From NCBI GenBank assembly GCA_016296575.1, contig JAEDJA010000001.1:72171-136170 (forward strand): a stretch of DNA of 64,000 nucleotides. Direction: 5' to 3'. Shown here piece after piece: positions 43,775 through 53,099 of this stretch (position 1 is its first letter; every line of letters starts with the position of its first letter). The translations under genes and the position numbers were made by a program. The notes beneath the pieces were generated by a model, which saw only the letters and a list, made by a program, of their open reading frames with translations, had not been told where the DNA came from and did not search any database. The DNA comes from Treponema sp. Its GTDB lineage: Bacteria; Spirochaetota; Spirochaetia; Treponematales; Treponemataceae.

Positions 43775-44896
43775 ATGGCAAAAGTAGAACTTAAAGGTAT
43801 TGGTAAAGTATACGATGGCGGTGTTCGCGCTGTTGATAATGCCAATATCACAATCGAAGACAAAGAATTCTGTGTATTCGTAGGACCATCAGGATGTGGT
43901 AAATCAACAACACTCCGTATGATTGCTGGTCTTGAAGACATCACAGACGGAAAACTCTACATCGATGGTGTAGAAATGAACGATGTTCCACCAAAAGATC
44001 GTGACATCGCCATGGTTTTCCAGAACTACGCTTTGTACCCACATATGACTGTATATGATAACATGGCTTTCGGTCTTAAAATCCGCAAAATGGACAAACA
44101 GGAAATCGACCGCCGTGTTCGCGATGCTGCAAAACAGCTTGACCTTACACAGTACCTTGATCGTAAACCAAAGGCTCTCTCTGGTGGACAGCGTCAGCGT
44201 GTTGCTGTAGGACGTGCTATCGTTCGTAACCCTAAAGTATTCTTGTTCGATGAACCATTGTCAAACTTGGATGCTAAACTCCGCGTTACAATGCGTTCTG
44301 AACTTGCATCTCTCCACAACAGACTTCAGGCTACAATGATCTACGTTACTCACGACCAGATCGAAGCTATGACTCTTGGTACAAAAATCGTTGTAATGAA
44401 AGACGGTGTTATCCAGCAGATTGGTGCTCCTCTTTACCTCTACAACAACCCAATCAACAAATTCGTAGCTGGATTCATCGGAACACCTCCAATGAACTTC
44501 CTTACAGTAAAAGTTCTTGAAAAGAACGGTGCTATCGTATGTGACGAAGGATCTTTCGAAATCGTTCCAACAGAAGCTCAGGCTAAAGCACTTAAAGACT
44601 ACGTAAACAAAGAAGTATCTTTCGGTATCCGTCCAGAAGATATGCAGTACACTGAAAAACCAGCTGCTACAAACAACATGCAGATGAAGATTACTAACAA
44701 AGAACCACTTGGTGCTGAAACACACCTTTACCTGGTTTCTAACAAAGGTCAGTCTATCATCGCTAAAACAACTGCTAACGCAGAATTCCGCCTTGGTGAC
44801 AGCGTAAACGTTGTTCCAAATATGGAAAAAGCTAAGTTCTTCAGCATGGAAGAAGGCGAAGTAAATATCGTAGATCCTATCGAAAAGAAATGGTAA
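43775..44896 (+). CDS. ugpC: Carbohydrate ABC transporter ATP-binding protein (MsmK/UgpC type)
   Basis: 373 aa. Walker A GPSGCGKST (about 38-46), Q-loop in VFQNYALYPHMTVY, signature LSGGQRQRVAVGRAI, Walker B VFLFDEPLSNLDA, and a C-terminal MalK-like OB domain (SFGIRPEDM). Shared ATPases of this type energise several sugar importers. No permease or binding-protein gene lies nearby, so it probably serves distant systems. Codons are strongly C-ending (ATC, AAC, TAC), unlike its neighbours, which suggests very high expression. Strong promoter, AGGAGG box and terminator surround it. Confidence 0.93.
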   Translation: MAKVELKGIGKVYDGGVRAVDNANITIEDKEFCVFVGPSGCGKSTTLRMIAGLEDITDGKLYIDGVEMNDVPPKDRDIAMVFQNYALYPHMTVYDNMAFGLKIRKMDKQEIDRRVRDAAKQLDLTQYLDRKPKALSGGQRQRVAVGRAIVRNPKVFLFDEPLSNLDAKLRVTMRSELASLHNRLQATMIYVTHDQIEAMTLGTKIVVMKDGVIQQIGAPLYLYNNPINKFVAGFIGTPPMNFLTVKVLEKNGAIVCDEGSFEIVPTEAQAKALKDYVNKEVSFGIRPEDMQYTEKPAATNNMQMKITNKEPLGAETHLYLVSNKGQSIIAKTTANAEFRLGDSVNVVPNMEKAKFFSMEEGEVNIVDPIEKKW

Positions 44897-44930
44897 TTTA
44901 AGCCAGATCTTAAATAAGATTTTCTGATAG

Positions 44931-44962
44931 AAAGCACTCTCGTAAAGGGGGTGCTTTTTTTT
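44931..44962 (+). terminator. Terminator after the MsmK/UgpC gene
   Basis: AAAGCACTC pairs with GGGTGCTTT (one wobble) around tcgtaaagg, followed by eight T. Confidence 0.8.
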
Positions 44963-45051
44963 GTACAGAACTTGTTTTGTTATATCATTGAATAAAATAT
45001 TTAAATATAGTAAATTTCCCCTATACTAATTCAATGAGGAGTGAAATCAAT

Positions 45052-46260
45052 ATGAAAAAACTGATTTCTTTTATCGCTGTAGCTTTCTGTGCATTTTCAC
45101 TTTCAGCACAGGTTATGGGCTATAAAGGTGTAATCAACACATTGTGGACTGGTTTTGGACGTCCAAGAGCAGAAATCAACCAGGATAAACAGAGTATCCG
45201 ATGGTATGGACTTCATGAAACAGCTCAGGCTCGTGTTGATATTGGAAAATTTACAATGGATGGTATGCTTAACTGGGCTGCTGCCACAAACTACAATGGA
45301 ACAAATGATTTGCAGGGTCTTATGCTTTCAAATGTTGGTCGCACACCGCTTTACTACATTGCAGATGATTTTACAGATGAAAACTATCTGAACTTTGTAA
45401 TTCATTTTACAGATTTCCTTGATTTTGGTATGGGTACACGTCTTGAATGGAAAGCTGGTCCTGCTCCTGTTTCTTTGGGATACTGGTGGGAACCATATGC
45501 TCATGCTCCACAGGCTGGACTTTTGGAAGGTGTTCCAGGTGAACGTGATGTTGTCGGTTATGTAACTTATGCAAATAACTATGCACGTACAGCTATTGGT
45601 GCAAAGCTTCACTATAAAAAAATCTTTGAAGTAGGCTTTGTTGTTGGTGACGGAGAATTTACTGCAAAGGATAAATTCAAGGCTAACCTTGGCATTACAT
45701 TCAATCCTATTGAAAATCTTTCACTGGGATTTACTTATTTGAGTATGTTTAATGGTCAGGGAGAAATCTACACAGGAACAAATATTGGAATCAATAAGAA
45801 TTTCAACATTGCAGTTTACGCTACATTCAAGAACGTAGGTGACAGTGCAGATAACGGTGTTAGTGGTACAGGTGCCACATTGAACATTGGTGTTCCAAAA
45901 GCTGGTTTGACTCTCCGCCCTGAAATTGGTTTTACATTCTACGAAAATGACAATTATTCTTTAGCATGGTACACAGGTTGTCGTTTTGACCTTGCAATTG
46001 ATCAGTTAAAACTTGGCGTATATGGAAGTTACGGTGCAGGTTCATTTGATAAACGATGGTACGATGACAAACAGCCTATGTATAACACAACAAAAAATTA
46101 TACAGGTGGACACGTATTCAATATCCGTCCAGATATTACAATTTCAATCAATAAACAGAACAGCCTTTCTGCTGCCTTTGATTACCAGTTCCGTCAGTCT
46201 TTCTATGGACGTGAACAAAATGTTTGGGTAACAGGTGTTTACTGGACATACCTCTACTAA
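45052..46260 (+). CDS. Putative outer-membrane beta-barrel protein
   Basis: 402 aa, not recognised. Signal peptide MKKLISFIAVAFCAFSLSAQ. The mature part alternates polar and aromatic residues in the manner of barrel strands (LNWAAATNYNGTND, SLGYWWEPYAHAP, TISINKQNSLSAAFDYQFRQ), ends with VTGVYWTYLY and so has the terminal aromatic expected of an outer-membrane barrel. ATG 45052 with TGAGGAG upstream; the frame to 45034 is not needed. Probably a porin-like spirochaete envelope protein. Confidence 0.7.
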   Translation: MKKLISFIAVAFCAFSLSAQVMGYKGVINTLWTGFGRPRAEINQDKQSIRWYGLHETAQARVDIGKFTMDGMLNWAAATNYNGTNDLQGLMLSNVGRTPLYYIADDFTDENYLNFVIHFTDFLDFGMGTRLEWKAGPAPVSLGYWWEPYAHAPQAGLLEGVPGERDVVGYVTYANNYARTAIGAKLHYKKIFEVGFVVGDGEFTAKDKFKANLGITFNPIENLSLGFTYLSMFNGQGEIYTGTNIGINKNFNIAVYATFKNVGDSADNGVSGTGATLNIGVPKAGLTLRPEIGFTFYENDNYSLAWYTGCRFDLAIDQLKLGVYGSYGAGSFDKRWYDDKQPMYNTTKNYTGGHVFNIRPDITISINKQNSLSAAFDYQFRQSFYGREQNVWVTGVYWTYLY

Positions 46261-46271
46261 GATTAATTGAT

Positions 46272-48164
46272 ATGCCGGCAAAAAACTCTCTTGTTCTTTA
46301 CAAAAATAATGCCGCAATCATTACCGACCGTGAAGGCGATAAGTACATTGTAAAATATTGTACTCAGCCTGCCACGGTTACCGGTAAGAAGGCTGTTTAT
46401 GCAGAACAGAAAATCCGCGACAAAGATTTTATTCTCCTTTCTGAAGCTCCTGTTTCTTCATTAGACAATGTACTTGCATTTTCAAAAGATTATACATCTG
46501 CTCTTGAAGAAGCACGGGAACTCTTTCTTTCAGATGATCAGTTGTCCCAAATCCCGCTGAGGGATCTTATGGAAATAACTTGTGGAGAAGTGAAGAGTGA
46601 TGAGGTTTTTTGCTTTTTGACAGCTGTACGATCGTCACTTCTGTTCAATCTAGATGATCAGAATTTTAAGAATGGTTTAATTACTTTTTCTATCAGAAGT
46701 GATGACGAAATAGCCAGATTAAAAAAAGAGCAGGATGAAAAGGAACATGCCGGTGAAATTCGGGCAGCCTTTATATCCAGACTTAAAGAGAAAAAACTGA
46801 ATCTTCCTGATGATGCAGTTTATATGGGTGATGTTGAAGCATTAGCATTGGGAAAAATCGATAAGTCAAAAACACTTTCAGAAGCCGGCCTTCCACAGAC
46901 TCCAGAAAAGGCACATCGCCTGCTTATTGATACAAGGATATGGCCTGAAACAAAGAATCCTCATCCTACACGATTTGGATTTTCTTTTTCTTCGGCAAAA
47001 GAAACTTTGGGAGCAGTTCCTGAAGAAGAACGTATGGTGCTGGACCATAAATGTTATGCCATTGATTCAGAATGGTCTTCTGATCCTGATGATGCAATTT
47101 CCTGGGATGGACAGTATCTTTGGGTTCATATTGCTGATCCTGCCTGTTATGTTCTTCCTGACAGTCCTATAGATAAAGTTGCCCGGGAACGTGGAACAAC
47201 TCTTTATATTCCAGAAGGTGCATCACGAATGCTCTGCGAAGAGTGCCTTGAAGATTATGCTCTGGGCCTAAAAGAGTGGAGTGTAGCACTTTCCTTTAAA
47301 CTGAAACTAACAGAAAACTGTGAAGTAGAATCCTGTGAAGTAGTCAAAACAAAGATTAAGGTAGAACGCCTTACTTATAAATATGCTGATGAACATAAAG
47401 ATTCTCCTGAACTTAAGGTTTTCTTTGATATAGCACGAAAAAATATTGAACGCCGTAATTCCAACGGTGCAATTTCCATTAATTTTCCAGAAGTACACAT
47501 CAGTGTAGATAAGGAAACTAAAAAAGTAAGTCTTGAAAACGACGAAAAATATGAAAGTAATTCAATGATTTGCGAAATGATGCTGCTGGCTGGAGAAGGT
47601 GCGGCACGTTTTGCTTTCAAAAATGGTCTTCCTTTTCCATATGTTAGTCAGGAGGCACCAGATCTTCCTGAAAATATCCGTGACGGGTATGCAGGACAGC
47701 TTCAGATTTTGAAAAAGATGCATAAGCGGTCAGTTGGTGTTACGCCTTCTCCTCATGCAGGACTTGGACTTTCATTTTACAGCCAGGTTACATCACCTTT
47801 GCGTCGATACGGGGATTTAATTGCTCATGAGCAGCTGCGTGCATTCCTTGATCAACGACGTACACTTACAAAAGATGAAATGCTTGAACGAATTGCAGCT
47901 GGTGATGCCGCTAGTATTGCCGCTAAAAAAGCAAGCCGTCTTTCTGATACACACTGGAAACTTGTTTATCTTCTGCAGAATCCTGAATGGGTTGGTGACG
48001 CTTATTGTATTGATATTAAAGGTAATGACAGAGTGTTCCTTATTCCAGAGCTTGATATGCAGGGGACAATTCCTCTTACCAATGAAGATTATAATGACTG
48101 TATAAAAGTAAGGGCGGCCGACATTGATGTGACCACCCAGACAGTAAATTTTATTAAAGTGTAA
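46272..48164 (+). CDS. RNB-domain exoribonuclease (RNase II/R family)
   Basis: 630 aa. The RNB catalytic centre DSEWSSDPDDAISWDG supplies D265, D271, D273 and D274. Other family parts are VHIADPACYVLPDSPID, ERGTTLYIPEGASRMLCE and YSQVTSPLRRYGDLIAHEQL. It degrades RNA from the 3' end. It is shorter than RNase R, and clear S1 and cold-shock domains are not evident. ATG 46272 is the first Met after the barrel gene stop; upstream in-frame sequence lies in that gene. Confidence 0.88.
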   Translation: MPAKNSLVLYKNNAAIITDREGDKYIVKYCTQPATVTGKKAVYAEQKIRDKDFILLSEAPVSSLDNVLAFSKDYTSALEEARELFLSDDQLSQIPLRDLMEITCGEVKSDEVFCFLTAVRSSLLFNLDDQNFKNGLITFSIRSDDEIARLKKEQDEKEHAGEIRAAFISRLKEKKLNLPDDAVYMGDVEALALGKIDKSKTLSEAGLPQTPEKAHRLLIDTRIWPETKNPHPTRFGFSFSSAKETLGAVPEEERMVLDHKCYAIDSEWSSDPDDAISWDGQYLWVHIADPACYVLPDSPIDKVARERGTTLYIPEGASRMLCEECLEDYALGLKEWSVALSFKLKLTENCEVESCEVVKTKIKVERLTYKYADEHKDSPELKVFFDIARKNIERRNSNGAISINFPEVHISVDKETKKVSLENDEKYESNSMICEMMLLAGEGAARFAFKNGLPFPYVSQEAPDLPENIRDGYAGQLQILKKMHKRSVGVTPSPHAGLGLSFYSQVTSPLRRYGDLIAHEQLRAFLDQRRTLTKDEMLERIAAGDAASIAAKKASRLSDTHWKLVYLLQNPEWVGDAYCIDIKGNDRVFLIPELDMQGTIPLTNEDYNDCIKVRAADIDVTTQTVNFIKV

Positions 48165-48176
48165 TTATTGTTTTTT

Positions 48177-48650
48177 TTATACGTTGATTTCAACCATACT
48201 TCCCACATTTGAAGTTTTTGCGTAAACGCTGCGGATATTCTTGTAAGGATTTTTGAAATTGTCCATCTGATTTTTAAGATTTTCAATGTGAACACGGAGA
48301 AGATCTCTGTTTTTCTGATTTTGTACAAGAACTTTATTCTGAAGCTCATTTAATTCCTGCTGCAGATTTTCAATGGAAGCCTGTTCTGCAGAAGAAGGTG
48401 TAGTAGCACTGTACATTTTTCCCATTGGAATGATTGCTTTCTGAAGATTTGCAATGTTTTTTACAACCTGCTGTTCAAGTTCAGTGTGGGCAATAAGGGC
48501 ATTTGTATTTTCTGAGTTAATTGAAGCCTGCTGTTTTTCAAGAACATTAAGATATTCTTTGAATTTTTCACGCTGCTGTTCCAGTAAGCTTCGGAACCGT
48601 TTTAATATTGCAACTCTTTCGTTTAATTCTTCCTGTGTAATTTCTGCCAT
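48177..48650 (-). CDS. Coiled-coil protein downstream of fliS, FlgN-like
   Basis: 157 aa. Almost entirely helical and coiled-coil (AEITQEELNERVAILKRFRS, NLQQELNELQNKVLVQNQKN), ending KTSNVGSMVEINV. This size and architecture match FlgN-type export chaperones for hook-associated proteins, and fliS is directly upstream; the assignment is by context. ATG 48650 has a GGAGG box, 34 bases after the fliS stop. Confidence 0.68.
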   Translation of the reverse strand: MAEITQEELNERVAILKRFRSLLEQQREKFKEYLNVLEKQQASINSENTNALIAHTELEQQVVKNIANLQKAIIPMGKMYSATTPSSAEQASIENLQQELNELQNKVLVQNQKNRDLLRVHIENLKNQMDNFKNPYKNIRSVYAKTSNVGSMVEINV

Positions 48651-48684
48651 ATTGTCCTCCCGCTGCATAATGCAGGTTTGTTTT

Positions 48685-49119
48685 TTATCCCTGAATATTA
48701 ATAAGCTTTTCTGTTGGTTTTGGTGCATTCACTGTTGATGCAATTTTCTGCCAGCTTTCACAAAGGTCTTTCATCATTTTGTGTACTGTATCGATTTTTG
48801 ATTTTTCACGGCTGATTGTTGCACTCATAAGCTGTTCATTGAAGAAAACGTAGAGTGACATAAGATTTTTTGAAATTTCACCACCTTTTTCCATATCTAG
48901 AGAAACTTCAAGCTCAGATATAATAGCCTGGGCTTTTGAAACAGCTTTTCCGTAGGCTTCAATGTTTTTTGCTTTCATTGTTCCGTCGGGTTCAAAAAGT
49001 GATGAAGCCAGTGCCAGTTGTTTTACTGCTCCTTCATAAAGGAGTACAACCAGTTTCCCCTGACTTGCCGTGCTGATTCCGGTTTTCTGATAAGCGTTGT
49101 AGGGGTTGTTATATGCCAT
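48685..49119 (-). CDS. fliS: Flagellar export chaperone FliS
   Basis: 144 aa. NPYNAYQKTGISTASQGKLV, VLLYEGAVKQLALA and NLMSLYVFFNEQLMSATI are characteristic of FliS, which binds the flagellin C-terminus before export. A spirochaete with periplasmic flagella would need it for FlaB core flagellins. AGGAGGAA precedes the start. Divergent from ftsH; fliD and flagellin genes are not in the window. Confidence 0.93.
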   Translation of the reverse strand: MAYNNPYNAYQKTGISTASQGKLVVLLYEGAVKQLALASSLFEPDGTMKAKNIEAYGKAVSKAQAIISELEVSLDMEKGGEISKNLMSLYVFFNEQLMSATISREKSKIDTVHKMMKDLCESWQKIASTVNAPKPTEKLINIQG

Positions 49120-49290
49120 TGTGTTTCCTCCGTGGAAAAATCGATTACTATACTGATTATATTTTCGGACGCATATCCGTACACTTTAGAAAAAGTTGTT
49201 AAATGTTTTTGGAAAAATAGACTATTTCCCTGTGTTTTAGTATATTATATAGTAGGAAAAAGTATATTGGGGAACGCACTGGGGTTTTTT

Positions 49291-51330
49291 ATGAATGAAG
49301 ACGAAAAAAAAGATATTGACAAAGATAATGATCCGTATAACTTTTTCAAGTTTGGCGGAGTAAAAGAAGATAAAAACAAGCCGGAAGGAGAGGGGCCAAA
49401 AAAGAACGGCCGTTTCCCATTTTTCCTTGTTCTTGTTGGAATAATGCTTGTAATCACTATTGCTGATTTTCTCTTTGCAAATAAAAATGACAATTTAATT
49501 GATTATTCTGTTTTTAGAGAAAAAGTAGAAAATGGTGAAATTCTGTCTGTAGAAATCAGTGATAACTATATTATAGGATATGGTGCAGTAACTGCTTCTG
49601 AAAATGAACAGAAAGGTTTGTTGTTTAAAAATCAGTCTACACCAGCTGTAACACAGTATAAGACTGCTGCTGTTCTTATGCAGAGTTTCATTGATCTTCT
49701 TGATGAAAAGGGAATCAACTATAAATTTGTTCACAAAAACAACAGTTTCCTTCTTTCGCTTCTTTTGAATCTACTGCCGTTTATTATTATTCTTGTAATT
49801 TACATCCTTATTTTCCGTAAAATGAGTGGTGGAAACGGTGGTGGCATTGGAAGTATTTTCAGCATGGGAAACAGCCGTGCAAAAGCAGTAGAAGAGGGGA
49901 AGGTAAAAGTCCGTTTTGCTGATGTTGCTGGTGTTGATGAAGCTAAAGAAGAGCTTGTAGAAGTTGTTGACTTCCTTAAATCTCCAAAAAAATACACTGA
50001 TATTGGTGGAAAGATTCCAAAAGGTGTTCTTCTTGTTGGACCTCCAGGAACTGGTAAAACTCTTCTGGCCCGAGCTGTTGCAGGTGAGGCTGGAGTTCCA
50101 TTTTTCCGTATTTCAGGTTCTGACTTTGTTGAAATGTTCGTTGGTGTTGGTGCTTCCCGTGTACGAGATCTTTTTAAGCAGGCCAGAGAAAAAGCACCTT
50201 GTATTATCTTTATTGATGAACTTGATGCCATTGGTAAAAGCCGAGTAAATAATCTTGGTGGAAACGATGAACGGGAACAGACATTGAACCAGCTTCTTGT
50301 TGAAATGGATGGTTTTGATAACGATAAGGGACTTATTATTCTAGCCGCAACAAACCGTGCTGATATTCTTGATCCAGCTCTTCTTCGTCCTGGCCGTTTT
50401 GACCGTCAGGTTCCTGTAGAAAAACCAGATGTAAAAGGCCGTGAAGAAATCTTACGTATCCATGCAAAGAATGTAAAACTTGATAAGGATGTAGATTTTG
50501 TTTCTATTGCTCACGGAACTACAGGTTTTGCAGGAGCAGATCTTGCTAACGTAGTAAATGAAGCAGCTCTTCTTGCGGTACGAAACGGACATAAAAAAGT
50601 TTCAATGAGTGATTTCAATGAAGCTATAGATAAAGTAAGCATTGGTCTTAAAAAGAAAAGCCGAAAGGATAATGAAAAGGATATGCGGCTTGTTTCCGTA
50701 CACGAAACTGGTCATGCGCTGGTAGGTGCATTTACTCCTGATTATCCTCCAGTTAATAAGATTACTGTTATTCCTCGAAGTCATGGAGTTGGCGGATTTA
50801 CTCAGTATCGCGAAGAAGAAGAAAAGAATTTCCAGACACGTAAAGATATGATCAACGAAATTGACACTCTTCTTGGAGGTCGTGCCGCAGAAGAAATTAT
50901 CCTGGGTGATGTTTCAACCGGTGCATCCAACGATATTGCCCGTGCAACTGAAATTGTAAAACGAATGATTGTCGATTTTGGTATGAGTGAAAAATTCAAA
51001 AACATGACTTTAGGAAAAGGTGTTCTTGGAAATAGTGGTGGGGAACCTACTCTTGTACGAGAATTTTCTGAAGAAACACAGAAGTATATTGATGGCGAAA
51101 TTGCCCGCATTATGGACGAACGTTATAAGTATGTTCTTGAACTTCTGGGATCTCATAAAGACCTTCTGGAGTACATTGCAAATCTTCTAAAAGAAAAAGA
51201 AACAATAGAAGGAAAAGAATTCGACGAAATTGTAAAGGCTGAAGGACGTTGCAAGGAGCTTACAGAACAGGCTTCTGAAGAAACTCCTGCTTTACCAGAA
51301 GATGCTGAAACACCAAAGGAGTCAGAATAA
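49291..51330 (+). CDS. ftsH: ATP-dependent zinc metalloprotease FtsH
   Basis: 679 aa membrane AAA+ protease. Two membrane segments flank a periplasmic domain (FFLVLVGIMLVITIADFLF and LLLNLLPFIIILVIYILIF). Walker A GPPGTGKT near 250-257, Walker B IIFIDELDAIGK, arginine-finger region LLRPGRFDRQ and zinc motif HETGH at 471-475. ATG 49291 is chosen since GGGG lies before it; the open frame continues upstream into intergenic DNA and lacks family sequence. First of ftsH-lolA-rodZ-like-rimO-uvrD. Confidence 0.95.
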   Translation: MNEDEKKDIDKDNDPYNFFKFGGVKEDKNKPEGEGPKKNGRFPFFLVLVGIMLVITIADFLFANKNDNLIDYSVFREKVENGEILSVEISDNYIIGYGAVTASENEQKGLLFKNQSTPAVTQYKTAAVLMQSFIDLLDEKGINYKFVHKNNSFLLSLLLNLLPFIIILVIYILIFRKMSGGNGGGIGSIFSMGNSRAKAVEEGKVKVRFADVAGVDEAKEELVEVVDFLKSPKKYTDIGGKIPKGVLLVGPPGTGKTLLARAVAGEAGVPFFRISGSDFVEMFVGVGASRVRDLFKQAREKAPCIIFIDELDAIGKSRVNNLGGNDEREQTLNQLLVEMDGFDNDKGLIILAATNRADILDPALLRPGRFDRQVPVEKPDVKGREEILRIHAKNVKLDKDVDFVSIAHGTTGFAGADLANVVNEAALLAVRNGHKKVSMSDFNEAIDKVSIGLKKKSRKDNEKDMRLVSVHETGHALVGAFTPDYPPVNKITVIPRSHGVGGFTQYREEEEKNFQTRKDMINEIDTLLGGRAAEEIILGDVSTGASNDIARATEIVKRMIVDFGMSEKFKNMTLGKGVLGNSGGEPTLVREFSEETQKYIDGEIARIMDERYKYVLELLGSHKDLLEYIANLLKEKETIEGKEFDEIVKAEGRCKELTEQASEETPALPEDAETPKESE

Positions 51331-52010
51331 TGAAGAAAATAATTGTTTCAATTGCTTTACTGGCAATTTCTCTTGGACTTTTTGCACAGAATATTACAAC
51401 TGCCAGTGCTTATTTTAAGACCGTTTCTGATCAATATGCTACTTTCAAGGATTACGAGGCTGATTTTGAATTTTCGGTAGATGGAACTGAAATGGCTGGT
51501 CATTTTTCTTATAAGACTCCTAATCTGATTCGTCTGGATTTTACAAACCCTGAACAGCAGGTAATCGTTTTCAATGGAGATTTGCTGACAATATATCTTC
51601 CTGGTTCAGATGCTGTTCTTCTGCAGAACCTTGATGAAAGTACAGCTGATGATGATGAAAATCTTACTACTCTTGGTTCACCTAAGGGATTAAGTCTTTT
51701 GAGCCGCTATTATACCGTAGCATACGAAACAGGACAGGATGCAGAATTGCTGGAAGAAGGTTCTGATGAAATGGTAGTAAAACTGATTCTTACCAAAAAA
51801 AGTGCAGCCGAAGCTTTCCGTTATATCAAGCTTTGTATCAGTGAAAAAACTAAACTCCTTAGAAGAATGGAAGCTGTAACACCAAAAGGACAGACATATA
51901 TCTTCAATTATTATGATTATAAAATCAATCAGGATATTTCTGACCAGCGCTTTATTTATGAAGCACCTTCTTCTGCCAACAACTTCAACAATTTTTTGTT
52001 TACGGATTAA
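51330..52010 (+). CDS. lolA: Outer membrane lipoprotein carrier LolA
   Basis: 226 aa. Signal peptide MKKIIVSIALLAISLGLFAQ, then a LolA fold: YATFKDYEADFEFSVDGTEM, GHFSYKTPNLIRLDFTNPEQ and TYIFNYYDYKINQDISD. Ferries lipoproteins across the periplasm. Its ATG overlaps the ftsH stop (TAATG). Confidence 0.85.
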   Translation: MKKIIVSIALLAISLGLFAQNITTASAYFKTVSDQYATFKDYEADFEFSVDGTEMAGHFSYKTPNLIRLDFTNPEQQVIVFNGDLLTIYLPGSDAVLLQNLDESTADDDENLTTLGSPKGLSLLSRYYTVAYETGQDAELLEEGSDEMVVKLILTKKSAAEAFRYIKLCISEKTKLLRRMEAVTPKGQTYIFNYYDYKINQDISDQRFIYEAPSSANNFNNFLFTD

Positions 52011-52013
52011 AAA

Positions 52014-53099
52014 ATGGACAGTTACGGAGAATTATTACGACAGACTCGCGAGGAAAAAGGACTCATTTTTGACAATATAGCCCGCGAAATTGCTATTGAT
52101 AAAAAATACCTTCAGGGGCTCGAAGATGAAGATGCTTCGGTTTTTCCAGGAGAACCATATTTTGTAGGTTATCTTAAAAACTACGCCGAATATCTTGGAA
52201 TTGACAGTTCTATTCCAATGCGCTTGTACAATAACAAGAAGATTCAGGAATCACCTGTGCCAGAGGGCCTTATTCCTACTCATAAAGATTTTCCGTGGGG
52301 ATTGATTATTATTCTGTCGGCAATTCTGGTTCTTGTTGGAACAGGAATCACCTTATGGTTTACTGTTTTCAAAAAAGCAAAACCAGTGGATGAAACTCTT
52401 GTTGTTGATGGTACAAAACAGTACAGAAAGTATGAACTTGATAATACAAAGTTTACAAACCGTCTTTACAAAGGGGATCAGCTTATTGTTCCTTCAGAAA
52501 ATGGAAAAATCATTCTTACTGTAAAAAGTACACTTAAGGACTTTGCTCTTGATACACCAGGTGGAGTTTTTTATACAGAGCTTTCTGAAGAAGCTGAATA
52601 TGACATTAATGGCGATGGTGCTTCTGATATGATTCTTTACGTTTCTGACATTTCCGCAACCGATGAACGCCGTGGTGCAGAAATCAGTGTAATCCTCCGA
52701 CATGGAGTACCAACTTTAAGCGAAGTAAATATTGCTGAAATTCCTATGAATGATGCAGAAACTACAAAACATACACAGACAGTTATTCTTGAAGACAATC
52801 GTGCATATCCATTTACGCTTAATGCATCTTTCCGTGGTGCATGTCTTTTCCGTGACAGAGTAGACCGAAATGATTCTGTTGAAACTTACTTCAGTAACGG
52901 TGAGATTTTTACAGCAACTGCTCAGAACGGTATACGTATCTGGATGAGTAATTCCAACGCTGTTAAATTTACTGTAGTTGCAGGTTCTGTTTCTAAAGAT
53001 CTTCCAATCGGTAAATCAGGTGAAGTTGGTGTTCAGGATATCAAATGGGTTCGTGATACTGATGGAAAATATAAACTGGTGGTAGTAGATCTTGACTAG
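52014..53099 (+). CDS. RodZ-like protein (HTH_25 and membrane segment)
   Basis: 361 aa. N-terminal helix-turn-helix of the RodZ type (YGELLRQTREEKGLIFDNIA, KKYLQGLEDEDASVFPGEPY, FVGYLKNYAEYLGI), a single membrane segment near 93-114 (GLIIILSAILVLVGTGITLW), then a long periplasmic part. RodZ anchors MreB filaments and helps set cell shape. The C-terminal DUF4115 domain of other RodZ proteins is seen only weakly. Four-base gap after lolA. Confidence 0.82.
   Translation: MDSYGELLRQTREEKGLIFDNIAREIAIDKKYLQGLEDEDASVFPGEPYFVGYLKNYAEYLGIDSSIPMRLYNNKKIQESPVPEGLIPTHKDFPWGLIIILSAILVLVGTGITLWFTVFKKAKPVDETLVVDGTKQYRKYELDNTKFTNRLYKGDQLIVPSENGKIILTVKSTLKDFALDTPGGVFYTELSEEAEYDINGDGASDMILYVSDISATDERRGAEISVILRHGVPTLSEVNIAEIPMNDAETTKHTQTVILEDNRAYPFTLNASFRGACLFRDRVDRNDSVETYFSNGEIFTATAQNGIRIWMSNSNAVKFTVVAGSVSKDLPIGKSGEVGVQDIKWVRDTDGKYKLVVVDLD

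Noticed and set aside
49018..49290. Upstream extension of ftsH
   Set aside because: The frame is open but overlaps the fliS 5' end and the divergent promoter region; the encoded residues do not resemble FtsH, and ATG 49291 has a GGGG box.
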